From: JBGSWL01 sp041752455
GTDB lineage: Bacteria; Pseudomonadota; Alphaproteobacteria; Rhizobiales; Rhizobiaceae
Direction: 5' to 3'
DNA: 62,210 bases
Assembly (NCBI GenBank): GCA_041752455.1
Contig: JBGSWL010000023.1
Location: 1 to 62,210 of the forward strand
Shown: positions 55,282 to 62,210 of the stretch, piece by piece
Layout of the letters: each line of letters begins with the position of its first letter
Position numbering within the stretch: the first letter of the stretch is position 1
Position numbers and translations under genes: made by a program
Notes under the pieces: generated by a model
Database searches by the model: none
What the model was told of the DNA's origin: nothing
What the model saw: the letters and a program-made list of their open reading frames with translations, nothing else

Positions 55282-57459
55282 TCAACGTCCGAGCAGGATA
55301 TCCAGCACCGTTTTGCCATCCCGGTTGGTCGATGCTGTCGTCGCCGGATCGGGCGCATCGGGAAAACCTGCCCCATCGCCCTCGACCGGCTGGCCAAGCG
55401 CCATGTCCGGCAAGGAACTTCCGCCGGAGCCCGCAACTGAGCTGGGTTGGTAGCCCGGGAGAGCTGCGACCGGAACGCCGTCATGCGCCTTGACCATGAA
55501 GTCATGCCACGCCCGCGCCGGCAATGTGCCGCCGGTGACCTTCTTCATCGGCGCGCCGTCATCATTGCCGAACCAGACGCCGGTGGTCAGGTTGGCGGTG
55601 TAGCCGACGAACCAGGCATCGCGTGAATTCTGGCTGGTGCCGGTCTTGCCGGCAGCCGGATGGTTGAAGCGTGCAGCTTTCGCCGTGCCGTCGTCAACGA
55701 CACGCGACATCATCGCATTCATCATGCCGGCGGTCTCGACGCCCATCACCCGGCGCGGTTCCGGCACGTTTTCGTAGAGTACCTTGCCGTCCAGTGTCGT
55801 GACGCGGGTGATGATATGGGCGTCCGAACGCCAGCCGCCGGTCGGAAACACCGTGTAGGCCGAGGTCAGTTCGAGAAGCGAGACTTCCGACGTGCCGAGC
55901 GACAGCGATGCATTGGCCGCCAGCGGCGACGAAATCCCCAACCGTTGCGCAAAGTCGACAACCGTCGCCGGACCCGTCTCGGTAATCAGCTGGGCTGCCA
56001 CCGAATTCAACGAGCGCGCCAGCGCCTCCGACAGGGTGACCGGGCCGAAATACTTGCCATCATAGTTCTCCGGCCGCCATTTGCCGATGGTGATCGGCTT
56101 GTCGTTGCGGATCGTGTCCGGGGTCAGGCCGGCTTCAAGCGCGGCGGCATAGACAAATGGCTTGAAGGCCGAACCCGGCTGGCGCTTTGCGTCCGTTGCG
56201 CGGTCAAACTGCGAGCGTCCGTAGTCGACCCCGCCGATCATCGCCCTTACGGCGCCTGAACTGTCAATGGAAACCAAGGCCGCCTGGCTGACCGCAAGCT
56301 TTTCGCCATTGTTGGCGATGGCTTCCCGCAGTACGGTTTCGCCGGCCCGTTGCAGCGTCATGTCGATGGTGGTGTCGACGATCACGTCCTCGCCGATCAC
56401 ACCGATCAGCGACGGCAGCTTGTCCATCACCGCATCGGCGACATAGTGCTCGGACCCGGTCCAGAATGATGCGGCGCGGGTCATCGGACCCGACAGGGCG
56501 GCAGCCATTTCGGTATCGGAGACCATGCCCTGTTCACGCATCGCCGCCAGCACCACCTGCGCCCGTTCTTCCGCCGCCTTGGGATCGCGAGCCGGTGACA
56601 ACCGCGACGGCGCTTTCAAAAGTCCGGCAAGAAGCGCAGCTTCCGGCAATGTGACATCGCGGGCCGGCTTGCCAAAGTACCGCTGGCTGGCGGCTTCCAC
56701 GCCGGTGGCTCCCGAGCCGAAATAGACACGGTTCAGATACATTTCGAGGATTTGCGCCTTGGTGTAGTTGTGCTCGATCCAAAGTGCGATCAGCACCTCC
56801 TGCACCTTGCGCCCGACAGTCCGTTCCGCTGACAGAAACAGGTTCTTGGCCAGCTGTTGGGTGAGCGTGGAGCCGCCCTGCACCATCGAGCCGGCGGCCA
56901 GATTGGCAGCCATGGCGCGCGCAAGGCCTTTCGGGTCGATGCCGAAATGGGAAAAGAAACGCCGGTCCTCGATGGCAATCACTGCCTGAGGGATCCACGG
57001 GCTCATTTCATGCAGGCCCAGCGCTTCGCCGCCGGTGACGCCGCGATTGGCAATCAGCCGCCCGTCATTGGCGATGATTTTCACATTCGGCGGGCGATCC
57101 GGAACCGCCCAGGTGGACGCTGCCGGAAGCTGCGCACCATGGTAAGCGACAATCCCGGCAATGCCGATGCCGCCCCAGATGGCGAGAATGAAGGACCAAT
57201 AGAAAAATCCACCAATCACGGATCGCCCTGTGCGCCCGCGTCGCGGTGACGATTCCGCCGCGCGGCGGGCGTTTGATTTCCCGGCATGGATTGTTTTTGC
57301 GGTCGCAGCGCGCTTGCCGGACTTCGATGGGTTGCGCGACCGGTTTGAAACCGGAGCCGCGCGATCGTCATCGGTGACGCCGAAATCAGCGAGACCGCGC
57401 TGCCCTTGAGCGTTCTCGAAACGCGGCTCGACCCGCTTTTTCTTCTTTTTCAGAAACAT
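55282..57459 (-). CDS. Class A penicillin-binding protein (PBP1A family)
   Basis: 725 residues from the ATG at 57459 (MFLKKKKKR); an alternative ATG at 57492 adds eleven residues and a less usual start. A Lys/Arg-rich N-terminus precedes one membrane anchor (about 95-115). The glycosyltransferase domain shows EDRRFFSHFGID and GGSTLTQQLAKN; the transpeptidase domain carries the active-site SxxK (Ser-Ala-Phe-Lys in PGSAFKPFVYAA), SLNSVAAQL and KTGTSQNS. It polymerises and cross-links peptidoglycan. A CtrA-like site stands just upstream. Confidence 0.94.
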   Translation of the reverse strand: MFLKKKKKRVEPRFENAQGQRGLADFGVTDDDRAAPVSNRSRNPSKSGKRAATAKTIHAGKSNARRAAESSPRRGRTGRSVIGGFFYWSFILAIWGGIGIAGIVAYHGAQLPAASTWAVPDRPPNVKIIANDGRLIANRGVTGGEALGLHEMSPWIPQAVIAIEDRRFFSHFGIDPKGLARAMAANLAAGSMVQGGSTLTQQLAKNLFLSAERTVGRKVQEVLIALWIEHNYTKAQILEMYLNRVYFGSGATGVEAASQRYFGKPARDVTLPEAALLAGLLKAPSRLSPARDPKAAEERAQVVLAAMREQGMVSDTEMAAALSGPMTRAASFWTGSEHYVADAVMDKLPSLIGVIGEDVIVDTTIDMTLQRAGETVLREAIANNGEKLAVSQAALVSIDSSGAVRAMIGGVDYGRSQFDRATDAKRQPGSAFKPFVYAAALEAGLTPDTIRNDKPITIGKWRPENYDGKYFGPVTLSEALARSLNSVAAQLITETGPATVVDFAQRLGISSPLAANASLSLGTSEVSLLELTSAYTVFPTGGWRSDAHIITRVTTLDGKVLYENVPEPRRVMGVETAGMMNAMMSRVVDDGTAKAARFNHPAAGKTGTSQNSRDAWFVGYTANLTTGVWFGNDDGAPMKKVTGGTLPARAWHDFMVKAHDGVPVAALPGYQPSSVAGSGGSSLPDMALGQPVEGDGAGFPDAPDPATTASTNRDGKTVLDILLGR

Positions 57460-57526
57460 GAAGGGCCCGAAAAACCATCGACACACGATCACAAGACGTG
57501 GCGCATTGAACCGTAATTGCGGCGGT

Positions 57527-57542
57527 TTAAGGCAGGGTTAAG
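57527..57542. promoter_or_regulatory. Candidate CtrA site upstream of the penicillin-binding protein
   Basis: TTAA (57527-57530), GGCAGGG, TTAA (57538-57541). On the minus strand this reads TTAA-CCCTGCC-TTAAA, a perfect TTAA-N7-TTAA match without the last C. It lies 68 bp upstream of ATG 57459 (35 bp upstream of 57492). Confidence 0.55.
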
Positions 57543-57583
57543 CGCCGGTGAAGCCGGCGCCCTGATTTTGAATGACCCGGGGC

Positions 57584-58990
57584 TCAGGCCCGCGCAAGCG
57601 CGTCCAGGATCCGCGCCCAGGATCGTTGGCCTTTGTGGAACGACGTCAGGTTGTACTTCTCGTTCGGCGAATGGATGCGGTCGGACGATTGCGCAAAGCC
57701 GACCAGAAGCGATTCCATGCCGAGCAGCGACTGGAAGTCACCGACGATCGGGATCGAGCCACCCATGCCGACGATCACCGCCGGGTTGGGCCATTCATCC
57801 GACAGCGCAGATTTTGCCGTCGTCAGAACAGACGAATCGTGCGGCAGATGGATTGCCGGCGATCCGCCATGCTCATGGAACTCCACCGTGCAATCGGCGG
57901 GGATACGGGCCCGCACGAAAGCGCGGAAGTTCTCGCGGATCGCCTTGGGGTCCTGCTGCCCGACGAGGCGGAACGACACCTTGACCGAGGCTTGCGCCGC
58001 GATCACCGTCTTGAAGCCGTCGCCGGTGTAGCCGCCGATGATGCCGTTGACCTCGGCGGTCGGCCGCGCCCAGGTGAGTTCGAGAACCGACCGGCCTTTT
58101 TCGCCCGAAGGATGCGCAAGGCCGACAGCGCCGAGGAATGCCGCGTCAGTCAGGCCGAGGCCCTTCCACGCTTCCAGCATCTGGCTGGGAGTTTCTTCGA
58201 CGCCCTCATAGAAATGCGGGACCGTGACGCGACCATCGCCGTCGTGCAGAGCGGCAAGAATGTTCGCGAGAATATGGATCGGATTGGCCGCAGCCCCGCC
58301 ATAATATCCCGAGTGCAGGTCGCGGCTCGCCGCCTTGACCGTGATTTCCTCGCCGACCAGTCCGCGCAGGCTGCCGGAGATCGCGGGCGTTGAAGGGTCC
58401 CACATGTTGGTGTCGCAGACCAGCGCGACGTCGGCCTTCAATTCCTTCGCATTGGCCAGCAGGAATGGCTTCAGCGAAGGCGAGCCGCTTTCCTCTTCGC
58501 CCTCGAACAGCACCGATACCCGGCACGGCAGGGCGCCGTGCACGGCGATATAGGATCGTGCCGCCTCGACGAAAGTCATCAACTGGCCCTTGTCATCAGA
58601 GGCGCCACGCGCCGCGATGACCCGCATGCCGTCTTCGTCTTTCAGCAACGGCGCAAACGGATCGTCATGCCAGAGGTTCAGCGGATCGACCGGCTGGACA
58701 TCATAGTGACCATAGAAAAGGATGTGCGGCGTACCGGGTCCGGCCGCGTGGTTGTGGCCGACGACCATCGGGTGGCCGGGCGTATCGCGTACCGAGGCAT
58801 CAAAGCCCAGCGTGGCCAGATCAGCGACAAGCCATTCTGCCGCCCGCCGGCAATCACCGGCATGGGCCGGGTCGGTCGAAATCGAAGGAATGCGCAAAAG
58901 ATCAAACAGGCGCGATACGCTGGCATCGAGATTGGTGTCGATGGTTTGCAGGACGGGGTCGAGCGCGGGAACTGGTGTAGGGCCGGTCAT
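57584..58990 (-). CDS. M20 family dipeptidase
   Basis: 468 residues from the ATG at 58990. The frame is open to 59281 but the extra 97 residues overlap a structured RNA region and lack conservation. Zinc and catalytic motifs are visible: ILFYGHYDVQP (His), GASDDKGQ (Asp), VLFEGEEESGSPSL (catalytic Glu and metal Glu) and VCDTNMW (Asp). The C-terminal half has the dimerisation-domain pattern. Such enzymes cleave dipeptides or acyl-amino acids; substrate unknown. Confidence 0.92.
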   Translation of the reverse strand: MTGPTPVPALDPVLQTIDTNLDASVSRLFDLLRIPSISTDPAHAGDCRRAAEWLVADLATLGFDASVRDTPGHPMVVGHNHAAGPGTPHILFYGHYDVQPVDPLNLWHDDPFAPLLKDEDGMRVIAARGASDDKGQLMTFVEAARSYIAVHGALPCRVSVLFEGEEESGSPSLKPFLLANAKELKADVALVCDTNMWDPSTPAISGSLRGLVGEEITVKAASRDLHSGYYGGAAANPIHILANILAALHDGDGRVTVPHFYEGVEETPSQMLEAWKGLGLTDAAFLGAVGLAHPSGEKGRSVLELTWARPTAEVNGIIGGYTGDGFKTVIAAQASVKVSFRLVGQQDPKAIRENFRAFVRARIPADCTVEFHEHGGSPAIHLPHDSSVLTTAKSALSDEWPNPAVIVGMGGSIPIVGDFQSLLGMESLLVGFAQSSDRIHSPNEKYNLTSFHKGQRSWARILDALARA

Positions 58991-59084
58991 GGCACTCCCT
59001 TTATGTGGGCAGTCTTCGCAATTGCGGTGATTGATGCGCGTCTGCCGGGCTCCTGTCAAAGCGCCATGCGAAGGATTTTGAATG

Positions 59085-59245
59085 GAAAAGACCGCCATGC
59101 GGAGGTCACGCATGGCGGTCTGAAAGGTATGATGGTGGCAGCCCGGAGAGGGGGATGGGGCTGCCACCAGTCCGGATCGGCGGGGGACGGGCCTTGGCCG
59201 GACCGCGGCATGTATTGGCCGCTTGAAATCAGAATACATGCCAAT
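59085..59245 (-). ncRNA. Candidate terminator-ended small RNA (minus strand)
   Basis: Within the 502-bp gap between the M20 peptidase and the GlmS-like gene, four inverted repeats follow each other: GGCATGTATT (59207-59216) with AATACATGCC (59233-59242); GTCCGG (59170-59175) with CCGGAC (59198-59203); GGTGGCAGCCC (59134-59144) with GGGCTGCCACC (59158-59168); and a 13-bp stem 59089-59101/59109-59121 that on the minus strand ends in TCTTTTCC, a rho-independent terminator. Loops contain CCTCC and CCCCCTCTCC, complementary to Shine-Dalgarno sequence, as in rhizobial trans-acting small RNAs. It could instead be an attenuator in the M20 gene leader. Confidence 0.55.
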
Positions 59246-59492
59246 GGGGCGAAAAATGGGCAAAACGCACAGACTTGCCACCCTTCACCACCTCGTGATC
59301 CATCGATGGCGCCGATCTGTCGTTTGAATTATTACAGGCAGACGGCCAAAGTGTATTGGCAGCTCATGAAAGCCCTGCTTCACGGATTTGGAGACGGGTT
59401 CGGAAAATGACCGCCGCCGCCCGGCACGGTGTCGCCGAGACACTGAAACATGGCAAAATGCAATTGATTCGGGATCCCGAAAGGACCATGCG
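59246..59492. other. Remainder of the gap before the GlmS-like gene
   Basis: No gene found. An AAAGGA Shine-Dalgarno at about 59480-59485 serves the ATG at 59493. No clear -35/-10 pair or CtrA site was seen. Confidence 0.4.
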
Positions 59493-62210
59493 ATGTGCGG
59501 CATAGCCGGCTATGTAACTCGGACGTTTACGCGGACACACGCCACAACCGATTGGTTTCACGCCGCCCGCACGGCTCTGTCCGATGCGCCGGCCAGTGCC
59601 GAAGGTGCGGCCGCCTTGGCCGCGGTCGTCGATACGCTGAAGGCCCGATTCGAAGATCTGATGTCGATCGCCTTCCTGCGCCAGGTTGCGCTTGATGCTG
59701 CTTTCGAGGCGGATGTTCGCGATTTCGGCGCTGCACTTGCCGCGCGTGAGGCGGAACTGACACGCCTTTCGGAAGCCGGGCGAACCGATCTTGATCCGCT
59801 GATCGAGGGCCTGCGTGATTTTGCCTGGCAGTTGAATGCCGAGGTCGCCGATCATGCGGTGCAGGCCCGCAGCCTTGTGGCTGCCGGTCACGCTGCCGAT
59901 GCGGGCAACAGCCTCTCATTGGCGATTGCAACCGAGTATGTGCTGCGCGCCATCGACCGGCTGGAAGTGCGGGGCCGGGATTCGGCAGGGATCGCGATCC
60001 AGATCGCGGTGCCGTCGGCGAGCACCGGGGATATGGAAGCCGAACTTGCGCTGCGTGCTGCCAATGTTCACGCCGATCATCTGGCAGTTTATGTGACCGC
60101 TTTTGAAACCGGCATGCAGGTGTTGACCTTTGTCTACAAGACGGCAAACCTCGTCGGCAAACTGGGTGACAATGGCGCCGCGCTGCGCCGCGCCATCGCA
60201 GGCGATGACCTGCTCTGGTCGATTGCACCCGAAGCTGTGCGCGCGAGCATCCTCTCCCACACGCGCTGGGCGTCGCATGGCGTGATTTCCGTGGCGAACT
60301 GCCACCCGCACAATCCGTCGTTGCTCGAAGACCCTGTCGATGATCCGCTGGCATCGCTTGGTGCGATGTATGCGCTGAATGGCGATGTGGACAATCATCT
60401 CGAACTGCTCGCCGAGTTTGTCACGACGCGTCAGCGCCAGGTCGATCGCGCGATCACCACCGACGCCAAGATCATTCCGCTCGCCGACCGGCTTTCGGGC
60501 GATACCAACCCGGACCGTCTGGAGCGGTTCCGCTCGGCTATCCGGCGACTGGATGGGTCTGTCGCAATCGGGTGCATTGATCCCAACCGGCCGGGCGAAG
60601 TGTTCCTGGCGCAAAAGGGTTCCGGTCAGGGCCTTAATGCGGCCCGTCTCGCCGATGGCTGGATGTTTGCCTCGGAAGTTTACGGCCTTTGCAATGCGGC
60701 ACGCAGTTCGGCCAACCTTGCCCGATCAGTCGCCGGCGGATCGGTGATCCATCTCGATGGTGCGGCACTTGAAGCCGATATGCGCACGGTCACCAACGGG
60801 ACGTCGGCCAAGGTCGCTTTCGACCCGATCCAGATCTACGCCCGGGACATCTACCGCGCCGGTTTCGAGACGTTCCTTGAAAAGGAAATCCACGACGGCC
60901 CGGCCAGTGTCGCAAAGACCCTGCGCGGTCGCTATCGGCGCGAAGGTTCGAAGGTCGTGTTCGACAACCTGCCGAACGACATCTGGGGCCCGCTTCGCAA
61001 GGCCATGAAGCGCGGCCTGGCACGGGTCTATGTCATTGGACAGGGGACAGCTGGCGTTGCCGCCGTCGGGATCGCGCATCTCGTTGAAAAGGCGCTCATG
61101 CGCGATTCGCGCCTGAGAATCCCGGTCGAAGCGCACCGGTCATCGGAACTCTCGGCCGATATCGATGCCTATGACTTCGAACACGCGCTCGTCATCGCGG
61201 TTTCCCAGTCGGGCACGACGACCGATACCAACCGCGCCGTCGACTTGGCGCGCGAGCGTGGCGCCTTTGTCCATGCCATCGTCAACCGCCGGTCGTCCGA
61301 TCTGGTCCGCAAGGCCGATTCGGCGCTGTTCACGTCCGACGGGCGCGACGTCGAAATGTCAGTTGCTTCCACCAAGGCGTTTTATTCGCAAATCACTGCC
61401 GGCAAGTTGACCGCGCTGTTTCTCGCAGAAGAACTCGGCGCGATGACCGATGTCGAACTCGCCTGGGAAATGGCAGAGCTTGAAAAGCTGCCGGAAAAGA
61501 TTGCTGCAATCCTCGCCAATGAGGAGCCGATTGCGTCCTGCGCCCGTGATCTGGCGCCGATCTCGCGCTACTGGGCGGTCACAGGCTCAGGCGTCAATCA
61601 CATCGCGGCGCTGGAAATCCGTATCAAATTGTCCGAGCTTTGCTACAAGTCGATCCCGGTGGACTACACCGAAGACAAGAAGCACATCGACCTGTCGACC
61701 GAGCCGTTGACGCTCGTCATCGCCAACGACCTGCCCGGTGATCTGGTCGGTGACGTCGTCAAGGAAGCGGCAATCTTCAAGGCGCACAACGGCCGGCCGG
61801 TGGTCTTTGCAACCGAAGGTCATGATGCGGCGGCGTTTGGCGATAATGCCGAACGGGTGATTGCGTTGCCGTCGATCGGTGCCGATCTCGCCTTTGTCCT
61901 GGCAACGGTTGCTGGCCACCTGTTCGGTTTCCATGCGGCGCGCGCCATCGATGTCGGTGCCGTCAAGCTGAAGGCGATCCTTGTCGGGCTCGATCTCATC
62001 GCAATGGATGCGCCGGAGTCTGATCGCCAGGCGACGCTCGCTTTGCTCGATGCATTCGTCGACGAAGGCACCGAAGGGGCGTTCGATTCCGGTCTCGGCG
62101 CGCGGCACCTCGCCAAGATTGCCCGGATCACCCGCGACTTGCGGCGGGCAGACGAAGGCGCGGCCCTGCGAGCGGTGGCGGCTGCAGCGATTGCCCCGGT
62201 GCGGTCGGCC
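59493..62210 (+). CDS. Giant GlmS-like glutamine amidotransferase / SIS protein (C-terminus outside window)
   Basis: At least 906 residues, no stop before the window end, so the length is a minimum. It begins MCGIAGY: after Met removal Cys is the N-terminal nucleophile of a class II glutaminase. The glutaminase then breaks off; residues about 20-150 are a helical, Ala-rich insertion, after which the domain resumes at RLEVRGRDSAGI (156-167), HTRWASHG (256-263) and NGDVDNH (296-302). A linker (IYRAGFETFLEKEI) leads to two SIS domains: SQSGTTTDT (571-579) and ASTKAF (625-630) in the first, SELCY with the base-like Glu (715) and KKH (729-731) in the second. This is GlmS architecture, but GlmS is about 610 residues. 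The C-terminal extension (after about 860) is still running at the edge. Frame is uninterrupted. Substrate unknown. Confidence 0.88.
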   Translation, partial: MCGIAGYVTRTFTRTHATTDWFHAARTALSDAPASAEGAAALAAVVDTLKARFEDLMSIAFLRQVALDAAFEADVRDFGAALAAREAELTRLSEAGRTDLDPLIEGLRDFAWQLNAEVADHAVQARSLVAAGHAADAGNSLSLAIATEYVLRAIDRLEVRGRDSAGIAIQIAVPSASTGDMEAELALRAANVHADHLAVYVTAFETGMQVLTFVYKTANLVGKLGDNGAALRRAIAGDDLLWSIAPEAVRASILSHTRWASHGVISVANCHPHNPSLLEDPVDDPLASLGAMYALNGDVDNHLELLAEFVTTRQRQVDRAITTDAKIIPLADRLSGDTNPDRLERFRSAIRRLDGSVAIGCIDPNRPGEVFLAQKGSGQGLNAARLADGWMFASEVYGLCNAARSSANLARSVAGGSVIHLDGAALEADMRTVTNGTSAKVAFDPIQIYARDIYRAGFETFLEKEIHDGPASVAKTLRGRYRREGSKVVFDNLPNDIWGPLRKAMKRGLARVYVIGQGTAGVAAVGIAHLVEKALMRDSRLRIPVEAHRSSELSADIDAYDFEHALVIAVSQSGTTTDTNRAVDLARERGAFVHAIVNRRSSDLVRKADSALFTSDGRDVEMSVASTKAFYSQITAGKLTALFLAEELGAMTDVELAWEMAELEKLPEKIAAILANEEPIASCARDLAPISRYWAVTGSGVNHIAALEIRIKLSELCYKSIPVDYTEDKKHIDLSTEPLTLVIANDLPGDLVGDVVKEAAIFKAHNGRPVVFATEGHDAAAFGDNAERVIALPSIGADLAFVLATVAGHLFGFHAARAIDVGAVKLKAILVGLDLIAMDAPESDRQATLALLDAFVDEGTEGAFDSGLGARHLAKIARITRDLRRADEGAALRAVAAAAIAPVRSA

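Noticed and set aside
58991..59281. 97-residue N-terminal extension of the M20 peptidase
   Set aside because: It covers three perfect hairpins and a terminator, and has no peptidase similarity; ATG 58990 fits the family start.

Overview
The window is a piece of an alphaproteobacterial main chromosome, most likely from the order Hyphomicrobiales (Rhizobiales; Rhizobiaceae/Phyllobacteriaceae-like). The evidence is the gene order (leuS-lptE-holA, parB-parA-rsmG-mnmG-mnmE-rho-hemJ-hemE, maf-aroE-coaE-dnaQ-secB, hslV/hslU next to hisB-hisH-hisA-hisF-hisE-coaA, dnaK/dnaJ with a PmtA-like methyltransferase), high GC, rhizobium-type palindromic repeats, and candidate sites for the alphaproteobacterial regulators CtrA, CcrM and Irr. 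The species cannot be named from sequence alone. I found no tRNA, rRNA, CRISPR array, phage or insertion sequence.

Layout. 1-5,000: tail of a DUF1674 (succinate dehydrogenase assembly factor) gene, a Tad-type pilus protein behind two tandem CtrA-like sites, acetyl-CoA synthetase, and an exported M15-type peptidase. 5,030-6,110: two palindromic repeat elements, one lying in frame inside a conserved hypothetical gene. 6,200-11,230: a PLP-binding YggS protein, leuS, lptE, holA. 11,270-20,050: a leftward block parB-parA-rsmG-mnmG-mnmE-rho-hemJ-hemE with three parS sites. 20,054-20,512: a non-coding gap between hemE and maf that I read as the chromosomal origin (oriC). 20,513-27,535: rightward maf-aroE-coaE-dnaQ and timA-mltA-smr-xre, with secB and fxsA opposed. 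27,536-32,671: DUF1402, hslU, a membrane protein, two acetyltransferases and hslV on the minus strand. 32,825-37,475: his operon and coaA, with a VOC-family gene between hisH and hisA. 37,500-42,800: alkB, a DUF2283/DUF4258 pair, lepA, a SulP transporter and a YiiX-like amidase. 42,997-46,360: an Irr-type iron exporter (mbfA) with an ICE motif, a bacterial transglutaminase-like peptidase with a CtrA-like site, and a PHB depolymerase. 46,490-53,350: DUF1330, pyrF, an FMN reductase, a methyltransferase, dnaJ, a membrane acyltransferase and dnaK. 53,620-58,990: two unrecognised membrane proteins, a class A penicillin-binding protein with a CtrA-like site, and an M20 dipeptidase. 59,080-59,245: a strongly structured, terminator-ended candidate small RNA. 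59,493-end: a very large GlmS-like protein whose glutaminase domain is split by about 125 residues and which runs off the window.

How it fits together. The centre is the replication and segregation hub: oriC with degenerate DnaA boxes and clustered GANTC sites, ParA/ParB and parS. Genes on both sides point away from oriC, as expected at a replication start. CtrA-like sites before pilus, cell-envelope peptidase and penicillin-binding protein genes, and GANTC clusters at oriC and at the mnmE/rho junction, suggest cell-cycle control over several loci. The rest is housekeeping: protein folding and degradation (DnaK/J, HslUV, SecB), histidine, CoA, haem and pyrimidine synthesis, and wall turnover. 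The most unusual items are the GlmS-like giant, the small-RNA candidate and the in-frame palindrome. Motif claims come from reading by eye; no database search or motif scan was run.
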